From contig OY755244.1 of the NCBI GenBank assembly GCA_963576725.1, positions 86,141,184 through 86,205,183 of the forward strand: a stretch of 64,000 nt of DNA. The letters run 5' to 3'. The notes under the pieces were generated by a model. The model was given only the letters and a program-made list of their open reading frames with translations. It was not told where the DNA came from and did not search any database. The DNA is from Azorinus chamasolen. Its lineage: Eukaryota; Mollusca; Bivalvia; Cardiida; Solecurtidae. Below, piece by piece: positions 30,119 to 40,030 of this stretch; the stretch's first letter is position 1, and each line of letters starts with the position of its first letter. The position numbers and the translations under genes are program-made.

Positions 30119-30333
30119 TTAATCTTTTTCATGCCGAAAACAAAATCGTCTACTAAAACTCTGATCTGTTATAATTTTTCAATAAACGAGATTTCGATCA
30201 AGCTTTTAAGATACTACTGACCGATTGTCAAACAGCTTGGATCCTGATGAGATGCCGAGTTACTCGGCGTCTCATCTGGGTCTAAGCTGTTTGCAAATTG
30301 CAGATATATCGCGCATAGCACGAGGAGGGTTAA
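30119..30333 (+). mobile_element. MITE-C copy 10 (C-b)
   Basis: TTAATCTTTTTCATGCCG, TTTTAAGATACTACTGACCG + ATTGTCAAACAGC, near-perfect stem, right end GCGCATAGCACGAGGAGGG TTAA. Confidence 0.88.
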
Positions 30334-30469
30334 TTGTCAAATTATATTGTCACTTCATTCCGGGGCTTACATTTTATCTATTATAGAGCACGGATCTATT
30401 TCAGTAAGGTGCCTTTGTAAATAATTCAATTATTGTGGCGGTTTATACAGAGTAAACGACGAATCCATT

Positions 30470-30750
30470 CAACTTGACTCTTTGCACGTTATCCGCGAAC
30501 CGTTGGTAACATACGCAAACTGTTCGGCTCCAAATGAGACATCGAGTAGCTCCGTATCTTATCAGAATCCAAACTTGTTATCGCTCTGTCTGTTTGATTT
30601 AGAAGAATTAGAATAAAAAACAAAACTTTTGAGAATTGTAACAGACGATAATGTTTGCAGACGACACTTATTTAGAGAGCAAATAATAAAGCGAATGTCG
30701 TCTGCTTACAACATCAAATTCCTGCGTGAAAACGGCATTGCCATGAACTA
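30470..30750 (-). mobile_element. MITE-C copy 11 (C-a), extended
   Basis: GACTCTTTGCACGTTATCCG, stem GCAAACTGTTCGGCTCCAAA ... AATCCAAACTTG, then AACAGACGATAATG + TTTGCAGACGAC. An extra inverted GTCGTCTGC follows at about 30697. Confidence 0.7.
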
Positions 30751-30752
30751 CA

Positions 30753-30972
30753 TTTAGTCATTACTTCATGAATATTCATATAAGAAATAACGGCAACGTG
30801 AATATTAATTGGCTGAATATTAATTTTGTGATGACGTATGAACACAGAGCATTTTGGCCATATCAGGTCTTTATTGTTTCATAGGCAAATAGAGCAGACC
30901 CTAATCGGAGGCTCGAGCCGTCTGATCTGGGTCTACTCTGTTTGCGATTGGCGTTAAAAGGAGTTAAATTTA
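30753..30972 (+). mobile_element. MITE-B copy 18
   Basis: TTCATGAATATTCATATAAG, duplicated TGAATATTAATT, stem GGAGGCTCGAGCCG (short apex), right end GCGTTAAAAGGAGTTAA. Confidence 0.83.
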
Positions 30973-31089
30973 TTTGAAATGTATACATAATGTATACATA
31001 TGCTGGCATCTGGCGTGAGTCAAAATATTAATGATTTTGGCATTAAAACCTTGGCATCGAAACTATAAATGATAGCAAATTGTACCAAT

Positions 31090-31300
31090 TTAACCATTTA
31101 CCTCATGAATATTCATGTAAGGAAACTCACAGTATGAATATAAATTAGCTTCACTTTTATAATGGCATTGTGAGCAAGGCAATGTTTGACAATGACCCAA
31201 ATCACTTCTATAGTATCTTTTAAGCAAACAGAGCAGACCCAGATGAGTCTACACTGTTTGCAAAGTCGTTAAGGAGAGTATCTATTAATTAAAGGGTTAA
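31090..31300 (+). mobile_element. MITE-B copy 19, stem lost
   Basis: TTAA at both ends. AAACAGAGCAGACCCAGATG joins AGTCTACACTGTTTGC directly, so the ~45-bp hairpin core is deleted. Confidence 0.9.
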
Positions 31301-31734
31301 ACGAGACCGTGCGTTACAAAACGTTATTGTGAGCATATAGTCGCTGGTTCGTCTGTCAGTGCGTCCGTACAATCACCCGTCCTTCTTCTCATCTACGTGT
31401 ATTTCTCAAATTCTAATGGTCGGATTTCAAATAAAAACACTTTTTTCGGGGAAGCTTCAGGACACAAGAGACAGCAATGAAATTTATGTGTCGTCAGTTT
31501 TATTCTTACATGAATATTAATCAGATAAATTATTAAACATATTTTACTGTACCTGTAAAAGCTTGGTCTTCACTGTTTGCAGAGCATTATTAGTACAGAT
31601 CATTGGATTAAATGACTTTATTTGAATTGAGTGATTGTCCTTTATTTTGAAATTATTATACGTGTATTGGCACGCATAAATGACCCCCTGCTCATCTATC
31701 TAGCTTTCGTCCAAATGAAACATAAATATAAATA
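31301..31734. other. Spacer with a B end and CGTCCGT sequence
   Basis: TTTTATTCTTACATGAATATT at 31500-31540 is a B end. GTCAGTGCGTCCGTAC at 31355 recalls the 15346 repeat. No gene. Confidence 0.4.
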
Positions 31735-31987
31735 CAGTAGGGATTACGGTCAGATCAGACATCTAACCCAAACCCAAAGACAGACATTTTACACGATACT
31801 AATGGGCCTTAGGACCCGTCTGACCAGTGTCTGCTCTCTTTGCGTATAATATAATATATATCTGAATGTTACAGTTTTCGCCATGGCCAAAATTTGCCGT
31901 GTTCACGTGCGTTTCTAAAATAAAATATCTAATTAATATCCATGGTGTCATTATTTCTTACATGAATATTCATGGATAAAATGATTA
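31735..31987 (-). mobile_element. MITE-B copy 20
   Basis: CAGATCAGACATCTAACCC, stem arm GGACCCGTCTGACCAGTG, CGCCATGGCCAAAATTTGCC, outer end CATGGATAAAATGATTAA. Confidence 0.8.
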
Positions 31988-32106
31988 AATGGTATAAATG
32001 TGATTCTGCAGTTTGTTTGCCATGGCTAAACATTCCTGTGTCCAAATAAAACTATCACAATCATGATATCATTAATTCTTACATGATTATTCATGAGTGA
32101 AATGAA
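31988..32106 (-). mobile_element. MITE-B copy 21, half element
   Basis: GTGATTCTGCAGTTTGTTTG + CCATGGCTAAACATTCC ... TTACATGATTATTCATGAG. In tandem with copy 20; stem half missing. Confidence 0.75.
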
Positions 32107-32249
32107 TAAAGGCGGCGACAGCTGTGCATCATACGTGTATGTTACAACAAATATGTATTGCAAAAGGAACAACCTTGTTGAAAATAGCAATAAAAGAGAA
32201 AAGCGAACGTTTTCTTTTCATTGAATACTTGTATGCAGAGAAATATTCA

Positions 32250-32410
32250 ACCGCTAACATCGTTATTTCTCCACCAAACGCTATGCTGTGACCACTCTTT
32301 AGAATCGTCTCTTCGAGACGATTCTAAAGAGTGGTCACACCATAGGGCTTGGTGGAGAAATAAAGGAGCTATTCTTGAAAAGTTTTAATTCACGCATCTT
32401 ATCTGGGCCC
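32250..32410 (-). mobile_element. MITE-H copy 3
   Basis: Near-perfect long stem ACCACTCTTTAGAATCGTCT-CTTC-GAGACGATTC... Left outer end diverged; right end CGCATCTTATCTGGGC. Confidence 0.9.
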
Positions 32411-32479
32411 TCCTCCAAGTAGACTCCGATCAGACGGCTCCTATACAGATAAAAGTGCTTATTCAACTACTAAGATCGT

Positions 32480-32486
<7 letters not shown>

Positions 32487-32513
<27 letters not shown>

Positions 32514-32660
32514 GACTTTATTTAACGAGAGTACTCATTTGGTTATGACCAATCTTCCATGAGGCCCTCAAACAGAGAGAAAACATATATACAATTACAT
32601 ACATACAATTTGTAATGCTTTCATAATAATTTTGCATAGGCACCAACCTTGCACTGGTGA
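32487..32660 (-). mobile_element. Non-LTR retrotransposon 3' tail with (ATT)n
   Basis: On the minus strand: GAGGGCCTCATGGAAGATTG, AATGAGTACTCTCG, TTAAATAAAGTCTTTATT then about nine ATT units (32487-32513). Homologous to the tail at 20700-20815. It lies 1.4 kb downstream of the RT ORF in the same orientation, so it could be the end of that element or a separate insertion. Confidence 0.72.
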
Positions 32661-32694
32661 TAAACAGATCTGAGTGTAATCCAATATTTGCTAA

Positions 32695-32790
32695 GCACAA
32701 TTTTTACCACACACAGTGTAGACCCGGATGAGTGAGTTCCTGTAGGATCCCTCTCATCAGGATCTGCATTGCTTGCAATGGGAAAGAGAA
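32695..32790. mobile_element. Decayed I/G-type stem
   Basis: CACACAGTGTAGACCCGGATG ... AGTTCCTGTAGGATCCCTC ... TCATCAGGATCTGCATTG. Outer ends not found. Confidence 0.5.
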
Positions 32791-33103
32791 ATTGAAATTC
32801 AAAAATCGTTGGCTCTGGTGCAAAAAGGCTGCATGTGGAATTCATAGGTAAATGCAACCCCATTTCACCGAGTTGACGATTTAGATCGATTAGAACTCAC
32901 GATATCAGTGACAAACTGCACCATGTACATAGACTGTGTCAGCAAAAAATGACATGGATAAATGACGTCATGAATTTTCAGGACTATCTTAAACTCTGGG
33001 AATTCCATTAATTTTATTAATAGTATACCATTGCCAAGGCTTAGTGCTTATGACGCGAATGTAAACGTCATCCATGACGTGAATAAATTACGTAATCAGA
33101 TGA

Positions 33104-33328
33104 CGCAAATCAGACGCCGTCAAAAGATGCTTAACAACCATAACTGATTTCGCCATGAGCAAGTGCCCGGGCCGACCCCGGACGTCCTCGGGCATTCTCG
33201 CGGCCGCGAAAATTCCACGAAAACAACCGAGCACGTCCCAAACACCGTCCCCGTACACCCACGGAAGTCGGCGGAAATCCAAAAAGCAATCATGGACGAA
33301 ATACCTTAAATACCAGATCCATGCGTAG
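33104..33328 (+). other. CpG-dense patch with overlapping open frames
   Basis: A GC-rich island (about 33150-33270, including CCCGGGCCGACCCCGGACG and TCGCGGCCGCG) in AT-rich intron. The + frame is open for 74 codons to a TAG and encodes a basic, Ser/Pro-rich tail with PGRPRTSSG and SRRKSKKQ (GRPR is AT-hook-like). The minus strand is also open for 64 codons (33088-33282). I recognise neither. It may be a fragment of a captured gene or transposon coding region. Confidence 0.35.
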
Positions 33329-34072
33329 AATGCTGCACAGAATTACAGATACACGGATATGTAAGACAAGTAATATCCAAATACAGGTCGAATGTTGCAC
33401 TAAAACTAGTTTGTTTCTCATCCTCTGTATATACAAGAATTTGGCTAGTAAATATTCATCGGAGGAGAAGCAATATAAACTTATGTCCCGAACTACTTTG
33501 CCGAGTTTACGAATTAAGAGATTTTTTTATAGAATTTTGCGATAATAAAAGAGTGCAAGATTGGTACATTAGCAAAATCATATAGATATACATAAATGAA
33601 ATCAACACCAAACTCATAGTAAGATTGAAGAGATATTATAACGGTATAATAGATCTGTGTCTTAACATAAAACACTGGCAACAAGACCATTAACAACAGT
33701 AGAATACAGCAAACATTGTAGGCCCTGTTAATAGGACCCAGATTGGAGTCCTCCGGTCAGAGACCACCCGGTTTGCTACAATATGTCATATCTCACACAA
33801 AACAGGCAATCTATTATAAATCACATCAAGGGAGGCTATTTAAAAACCAGAAGATGTGCCACAAACAGTAAAGACCCTGACTATAAAGATTTGGCAATCA
33901 CTTCTCCATAAATCAGGATCCACACCTTTTGCAGAATAAGAACAAAGACAAACAGTGAAGAGCCTTCAGAGGAACTTCTAAATAACAGTTAACTTGTGAA
34001 TAAATGTCAAGAATAGGGGTGAAATTGAAACACATGTCTGTTTTGTGAAATAACTATAATACTGAAGATGTA
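33329..34072. other. Spacer and probable 3' UTR of the retroelement
   Basis: Two decayed MITE stems: 33705-33775 (AAACATTGTAGGCCCTG ... CCCGGTTTGCT) and 33850-33925 (CAAACAGTAAAGACCCTG ... AATCAGGATCCACACC). Bases just below 34073 would be the 3' UTR of the RT element on the minus strand. Confidence 0.4.
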
Positions 34073-35467
34073 TTAATCGTTTAGCTTTGTCGACTGTAAA
34101 TACAATTTTTTGAATTGAATAACCGAACTGGCATTTTTCACATGATAAGGCAGGCTGTTCCAAATAGATGATCCGGAATAAATAAACGATTTTCTAAACA
34201 ATTCAGTTTTAGGTCTAGGTGAGTAGAGTTGAAAGTTAGAAGATGATCTCAGCGTTCTATCATGGATGTTAGAAGTATGAGTGAACATATTTCTCAGGTA
34301 ATCTGGAGAAAGGTCATTGAATATTTTATATAATAAAACAGCTTTTTGAAATTTTACTCTTTCAGGAAACGTTAACCAGTTAAGTTCATTGAATAGGTCT
34401 TTAGATGGGGTGGAAAAATCTTTGTCAAGTATAAGTCGTGCGGCTCTTTTTTGAAATCTTATGAGTTTATCCACTTGTGAATTGTTACAGTTTCCCCATA
34501 TAACACAACAGTAATCAAGATGGGGTAAAATATATATGTTGAAAAATAATTTTCGTATTGGAATAGAAATGAATGATTTAATTCTAGATAACAAATGTAA
34601 CAACGAATTGCATTTTTTCAGAACAACGTCGACTTGTTTGTCCCAAGTAAGAGTTTTGTCAATTACAATTCCTAACAACCTTTCCTCGGAACTATAATTT
34701 ATTATTTCATTGCTAAGTTCTATACAAGGCAACCAGTTTTGAATGCGTTTAGCAGTGGGTTTAGATGCAATTATCATCGTTTTGGTTTTTGCTACATTGA
34801 TAGACATGCGATTTGAAACACACCAGGAGTTAACATTAAATAGATCTTGAGTTAGAGATTCAACAACTTGATTAACAGATGAACTATGAAAAGAAAGTGT
34901 GGTGTCATCAGCAAAGATATCAGGTGTAGAATGAGTGGTTGTAAGTGGTAGATCATTTATGAAGATCAAAAATAACAATGGCCCTAGAATTGAGCCTTGA
35001 GGAACTCCTGATACAACTGGTTTTTGGTCTGAGCTCACCCCAGATACTTGAGTTTGTTGGAGTCTATTTTCCAAATAAGAAGAAAACCAAGAATGAGCAC
35101 CCCGGTCTACTTTATATTGCTTTAACTTTTTTAATAGTATACCATGATCAACCAAATCAAACGCTTTCGAAAGATCAAGAAATATTGTACCTACAATTTC
35201 ATTTTTGTCAATGGCAGCAATCCAGTCGTCCAATAGTTTGATTAGAGCAGTTTGACAAGAGTGGTTCTTTCTAAAACCGGACTGCCTAGAGTAAAACAAA
35301 TTATTAGTTTCAAAATATTCTTTTAAATGAACACTTACATGTCGTTCAAAAATTAAAGAAATAATTGGTAAAATAGAGATTGGCCTGTAATTTGCTTTAT
35401 CAGTCTTTTTCCCCTTTTTGTGAATAGCTACGACTTTTGCATTTTTGAATTTTTGTGGATAAATGAT
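34073..35467 (-). pseudogene. Non-LTR retrotransposon reverse transcriptase, 5'-truncated
   Basis: Open for 464 codons without a stop, beginning in mid-domain with YPQKFKNAKVVAIHKKG then ANYRPISILP (RT motif 1). Numbering from the internal ATG at 35299 (408 aa): motif A FLDLSKAFD at residues 40-48, motif B SGVPQGSILGP at 97-107, catalytic FADD at 129-132, SINVAKTKT about 30 residues later, and a thumb region with KRAARLILD. This is the RT/thumb and C-terminal tail of a jockey/CR1-like element. The endonuclease and any ORF1 are missing: the frame stops where a MITE-H starts. The intact frame suggests a fairly recent copy. Antisense to the Wnt gene. The copy cannot move by itself. Confidence 0.92.
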
Positions 35468-35612
35468 TCATCAAACAAACCCTATGTTGTGACCACTCTT
35501 TAGAATCGTCTCTTGGAGACGATTCTAGAGCGATCACAACATAGGGTTTGATGGAGAAGTAAAGGAGCTATTGTTGGAAATATTTTAATTTACGCATCTT
35601 ATCTGAGCCTCG
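35466..35612 (-). mobile_element. MITE-H copy 4, at the RT 5' junction
   Basis: CAAACCCTATGTTGTGACC stem with apex CTCTTGGAGACG, right end CGCATCTTATCTGAGC. Its left ~45 bp is missing, exactly where the RT frame begins. Confidence 0.88.
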
Positions 35613-36143
35613 TCGTGTGTGTCAGTTGTATAGGACAACTATCTTTATATCGACTGGACATTAATTATTGTCGTTTATTTTATTTGAAACTTTTTAACAT
35701 AATCTAACTATCTTTACCGTCTTTCAAAATCTTTCTAAGATTTATTCTGTTTTAATCATTATTTCGTATATTTAATCGCAAATATTTCAATATGAACTAA
35801 ATCGGACTAAAAAAATCGGAAAAAAAATGTCGGTAAATTTCTTTCAGAATAAGAGCATATATCGTTGCATAAACTGCTTTTATTTCATTGTGAATAATCT
35901 TATTACGAAGGTATTCAGTTTAAACCTTTACAATGTAAACATGGTAACTTTTGTAAGAGGAAATTATATTCTTAAATTCAATTTTCCGGTGTCGTAGTGC
36001 AATGCATTGAAGACACGCCGCTTCACTGTCTAAATAGATAAATTTTGACAACCTGTTTTATCGCCTGCCTAAACGGGCGTATAATTTCAGATGGAGATTT
36101 CCTTTTACAATTAAGTTTGGGTGGGTAACAGGTTTTATAAATA
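35613..36143. other. Unassigned AT-rich intron sequence, 530 bp
   Basis: No RT frame resumes beyond MITE-H on the minus strand. Nothing recognised. Confidence 0.4.
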
Positions 36144-36347
36144 CAGTGAAATCTGTCTTAAGCAATAATTAAAACAGATCTAAGTGTGGGTCTTCAAGGC
36201 AGATGATAGCTTAATGCAGGTCAAAAGTAATGCAGAAAGCTCATAGAGAAGCTTTCTGCAGTACCTTTGTCATGCTTTAAGTAGTCACCTGCTTTTCAAG
36301 ATTAATATATTCAGTAAATTAATGGTCGCTTAAGACAGGTTCTATTG
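36144..36347. mobile_element. MITE-E copy 12
   Basis: CAGTGAAATCTGTCTTAAGC ... stem AATGCAGAAAGCTCATAGAG ... GACAGGTTCTATTG. TA flanks. Confidence 0.9.
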
Positions 36348-36744
36348 TATACGAGTGTATAACCATTAACTGAATAAGCCTTCAGAAAGGTCATCTGGGG
36401 TTATTTTCAAATATGGGAGCGAGTCGTCGAGATAGGGGATTGTTTTTGTCGAATCGTCCCGGAACAAATCGACTTAAGAACGGGTTGCTTATGGTCGGTT
36501 AGTCTTGGAACATAGTTCCATAGTTCTCCAAGGTCGCTTCGTGTTGGACCAAGTCGTGTATTCCTGAGATTTCTCAAGTTTGTGTTAGGCTCTGCATTGT
36601 CTGTGACTCATCAGAAGTTTTATGTAGTGGAAAGCTTGATCAGCTACCACATTACTGTTGTTCTGTCTGATCGGGACTGTTTGCAATTCAACAGGGCGCC
36701 TTTTCTTCAGAGATTGGTTTAATTTTAGTATATTTCCATTTGCA
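36348..36744. other. Unassigned intron sequence, 395 bp
   Basis: Nothing recognised. Confidence 0.35.
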
Positions 36745-37184
36745 TCAACCATTTACTCCATAAATACGCCTTTCTGTACCTTTCCAAACAGGGTAGTCCC
36801 AGATCAGACTTTCCATGTAGGGCTCGTCTGTTCAGGTTATGTGCTCTGTTTGCTTGTGATACAGTAAATCTCTATATAACGGCCACTAAATTGTGTTAAT
36901 TATTTGTTATTTAGGGGAAATGGCCGCTAAAAGCAAGGTGAAAGTAAAACAGAACGCTCTGTTCTGTTTTACTTTCACCTTGCTTTAAGCAGCCACCTAC
37001 CTTTAACATAAAATACTTGATGTAATTTAGTGGTCGTTATAGAGAGGTTTTACTGTATAATATAGATATGATTCTACAGTTCGCCATGGCGAAACATTCC
37101 TGTATCATTGTGCTAGTATATTACTCTAATAATTATTCATGATGTCATTATTTTTACATTGATATTCATGAAGTAAAATGTTAA
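36745..37184 (-). mobile_element. MITE-B copy 22, split by MITE-D, ending at the Wnt acceptor
   Basis: TCAACCATTTACTCCATAAA, TTTCCAAACAGGGTAGTCCC, then D copy 7, then AATATAGATATGATTCTACA + GTTCGCCATGG and the end TTCATGAAGTAAAATGTTAA at 37181-37184. The next 21 bases are the polypyrimidine tract and AG of the Wnt exon. Confidence 0.9.
36862..37055. mobile_element. MITE-D copy 7, nested in B
   Basis: CAGTAAATCTCTATATAACG ... AACAGAACGCTCTGTTCTG (apex TATA lost) ... GAGAGGTTTTACTG. TA at 36860-36861 and 37056-37057. Confidence 0.93.
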
Positions 37185-37205
37185 CGATTTCTTTTTCTAT
37201 TTCAG

Positions 37206-37477
37206 CCAGTAAAGAAGCTGCTTTCTGGTCGGCCATCAGCTCTTCGGGCGTTGTGTACGCCATCACACAGGCTTGCAGTGTGGGCAGCCTGGAAGGGTGT
37301 GGGTGTGATAAAACTAAACTAGAGACCAGCGACGTGCCCAAGGGCTGGAAGTGGGGTGGGTGCAGTGCAGACATTAGACACGGACTAAAACTTGCCAGAA
37401 AATTTCTAGACGCCAGGGAGATTGAGGAAACGGCGCGGGTTTTAATGAATATCCACAACAACAAAGCCGGTAGAAAG
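37206..37477 (+). CDS. Wnt7: Wnt7-type Wnt ligand, second visible exon
   Basis: The 272-bp exon gives two bases completing a split Ala codon plus 90 full codons, ending on a codon boundary at AGRK before donor GTAGAG. Landmarks: KEAAFWSAISSSGVVYAIT (the vertebrate REAAFTYAI... helix), CSVGSLEGCGCDK, GWKWGGCSADIRHG, ARKFLDAREIEE, and LMNIHNNKAGRK. These are the conserved Wnt cysteines and the invariant WKWGGCS...NIHNN...GR block; the GCSADIR wording and length before the downstream CKCHG exon fit Wnt7. The acceptor is TTTCTTTTTCTATTTCAG. The palmitoylation-site exon should follow, but no such sequence is visible to 64000. The frame runs on to 37576 only as intron read-through. Confidence 0.93.
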
Positions 37478-37609
37478 GTAGAGTTTTATTGTTCTTTTAT
37501 CACCTTGGCAAATATCGTGTTTGAGGTTTTCTGGTTTTGTCATTCACAAGAATTCTTCATTCATGCAAGGGTTTAGATGCAACATGGACACAAGGTACGA
37601 ATAGTAAGC

Positions 37610-37826
37610 TTAACTCATTACCTCATAGGCTATTCTTAAACCCAGCCTCTTTGAATAAATCTACCAAAAAAGGAGCATTAACTAGAAAAAAGGAAACATT
37701 TAGAACTGGGTAATATTGAAATTATTATGATAACTAGAGCATGTCCTCCCAAGGAGCAAATGCTGTATTTATCACACTAGTTTTAAAAGTTGACTTTCAC
37801 AGGTCGTCAAAAGGCGTCAAGGTTAA
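37610..37826 (+). mobile_element. MITE-A copy 13, stem decayed
   Basis: TTAACTCATTACCTCATAGG, AAAAAAGGAGCATTAACTAG. The stem is imperfect (GCATGTCCTCCCAAGGAGC) and the right end is cut to GGCGTCAAGGTTAA. Confidence 0.85.
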
Positions 37827-37885
37827 CTTTTCGCAGGGAAAAAATCTAGTTTGACATTAATGTGGTCTTAACCTATTTCAGCATG

Positions 37886-38114
37886 TTAACCCATTACCTC
37901 ATAGGCTATTTTTAGATACAACCTCTTTGAATTAATCTACCGAAAAGGAGCAATAACTAGAGAAGAGGAAATTTTTAGAATTTTGTAGTTTGAAACCATT
38001 GTGATAAATAGAGCATTTGCTCCTATAGGAGCAAATGCTCTATTTATCACAATGTTTTAACAAAGTGACTTTTACAGAAGCGTCAAAAGTCGTCAATATG
38101 AGGGAAATAGTTAA
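37886..38114 (+). mobile_element. MITE-A copy 14
   Basis: TTAACCCATTACCTCATAGG; perfect apex TTTGCTCCTATAGGAGCAAA; TTAA both sides. Confidence 0.94.
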
Positions 38115-38264
38115 CATAGTTCACTCGTCGAAAATATTCATTTTTCTGTTCTGCTCTTTGAAGCAAACGTGCAGACCCTGATCAGATCCCCTCTAAAATT
38201 TGAGTTTTTATATACTGTTTATCTGACACCCATATACGACATGTACGACAATGGGTTTCCAGAA

Positions 38265-38469
38265 TTAACCCTTTACCCGATTGAGACAACTTTTAACGCC
38301 TTGAAAAAAGAATAGACCAAGACCAGATAGCTCCTGTAGGAATAAGTATTATGAAATAATATAGATATGTCATGGCAACAGTATCATGTGTCCATACGCC
38401 GTTATAAAAAAAGTCAGCCAAGTACTATTCACGATGTCATTTTGTCGCAGATGAACAGATGAATATTAA
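38265..38469 (-). mobile_element. MITE-B copy 23, stem arm lost
   Basis: TTAACCCTTTACCCGATTG, AAAGAATAGACCAAGACCAG, GGCTCCTGTAGGA-like tip then GTATTATGAAATAATATAG. Shares TTAA 38466-38469 with the next element. Confidence 0.75.
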
Positions 38470-38696
38470 CACATTATCCCCCAGTGGCGCATATTTGCGC
38501 CTCTATAAAAGTCACATTGTGAAACCACTGTGATAAATAGAGCATTTGCTCCTATATGAGCAAATGCTCTATTTATCACAATGGTTTCAAACTACAAAAT
38601 TCTAAAAAAAATCCTTATCTCTAGTTAATGGCTCCTTTTTGGTAGATTAATTAAAACAGGTCGGATCTAAAAATAGCCTAGGAGAGAATGAGTTAA
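38466..38696 (-). mobile_element. MITE-A copy 15
   Basis: Left end TTAACACATTATCCCCCAGT + GGCGC, unusual for A. The stem is perfect except TATATG at the apex. Right TTAA 38693-38696. Confidence 0.9.
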
Positions 38697-39474
38697 TCAT
38701 TGAAAGGGTTAACTCATTAATGTTAATAATCCCTAAAAGGGATAGAGGAAGAGTAGACCAATTTCAGAAGGAGTCCCCTAACCAAGGCCCGTGCTGATTA
38801 TTTCACAAATATTTTTCAAAAGGTTACATCGGCAAAAGTATTCTTTCAGAAACATTCCTCAAACTGAAAATTGGGTTAGACTCATAATACCTACTAGGAC
38901 GATTTCATTATAAAAAATAGGACTTAATTGGATGAAAAAGGAACCGCTTGTCGAATTAGGTGGTCCATTACAAAGATCAGAGTGTTCTTATGAAAAGAGT
39001 AAACAAAACTTAATCATATGTTTCCTCTTCAACCATCAGATCAATAGATATACACTTCTGGTGCTGCGAACATAGGACCAATACAGAAAACTTGAAACAC
39101 GTCAACGAACAAGCGTATAAACACTTCTAACATTTCGCTTTGACGACCTCAATACACAAGATGATAAAGATCGTTTTGAAGCGATACAATCAGTTCAAAT
39201 CAATTAATCTGATCACACTAGCGGTAACATCCTATAGAATACCCCCCCTTTATCAATTGGAAATTAAGCCGATTGAAACGTAGAGATAAACTATTTGTGT
39301 AGGCCCTTTATGATCTTTTAGACAGGGACGGTTCAACAAGGAGTCTTCAAAAGTTAGTTACATTGACAATTAGGCAATTCAGCTCACTGGTTTCGATGTG
39401 ACGGGTCAGGGTACTTGTTTAGATAGTCAGCGATTGTGTGGTCCGGTTTTCTTTGTTATCGAACGTCAGGTGCA
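38697..39474. other. Unassigned intron sequence, 780 bp
   Basis: The longest stretch with no recognised element. Two GGGTTAACTCATTAATG-type TTAA pieces at 38705-38725 only. No exon-like open frame. Confidence 0.4.
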
Positions 39475-39479
39475 ATATT

Positions 39480-39675
39480 GGCCATCATCTCGCTGTGAAA
39501 AAACAAGGTCTGCTCAATGTTTGATCTGATGTAATTTTGATTACTTCTAATTCTATCAAATTTTTGAGAAACTATTGACCGAGTGTCAAACAACTTGGAT
39601 CCTGATGAGACGCCGAGTTACTCGGCGTCTCATCTGGATCCAATTTGTTTGTCAATGCGAGTCAGGCCATGGGTA
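39480..39675 (+). mobile_element. MITE-C copy 12 (C-b)
   Basis: TGAGAAACTATTGACCGAGT + GTCAAACAACTTGG; perfect GACGCCGAGTTACTCGGCGTC. This copy shows the exact sequence that seeds the 16265 array. Confidence 0.9.
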
Positions 39676-39816
39676 ACTGAATAAGGACTAGGTCGCTTAA
39701 TGGACACAATACTCGCGCGGGGTCGGTGCTATTAGATCTGCTACAATTGTGTACGCCCTCTGTCGGTCTTTGTCAATGGATAATCTGTAAGGAATATTCA
39801 ATAAGGGCAGGGACTT

Positions 39817-40030
39817 TTAACCCTCACCTCGATATGCGCGGCATGACTCGCATTTGCAAACAGCTTGGATCCAGATGAGACGCCGAGTAACTCGGCGTCT
39901 CATCAGGATCCAAGCTGTTTGACACCCGGACAATAGCTTTTCAAAAGCTTGATCGAATCGGAAGTCGTCAAAATTGCACCATATCCAAAATTAGCAGAAC
40001 TTATTTTTGTCACAGTGTTATAAGGGTTGA
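39817..40030 (-). mobile_element. MITE-C copy 13 (C-b)
   Basis: TTAACCCTCACCTCGATATG, perfect stem, GTTTGACACCCGGACAATAG, TTGATCGAATCGGAAGTCG, end ATAAGGGTTGA. Confidence 0.9.

Larger units (their letters stand above)
20318..37205 (+). other. Complete Wnt7 intron, 16,888 bp
   Basis: Begins GTGAGTCC, ends TTTCTTTTTCTATTTCAG. Phase is consistent: the upstream exon leaves one base (G) and the downstream exon supplies CC. The intron is filled with MITEs, a retrotransposon remnant and tandem arrays. An I element begins 29 bp after the exon end and a B element stops 21 bp before the next exon. Confidence 0.88.

Noticed and set aside
32487..32513. (ATT)n as an independent microsatellite
   Set aside because: It directly follows AATAAAGTCTTTATT, shared with 20770-20812, so it is better read as a retroelement tail.
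37126..37464. 112-residue minus-strand frame
   Set aside because: It is the antisense shadow of the Wnt exon at 37206-37477.
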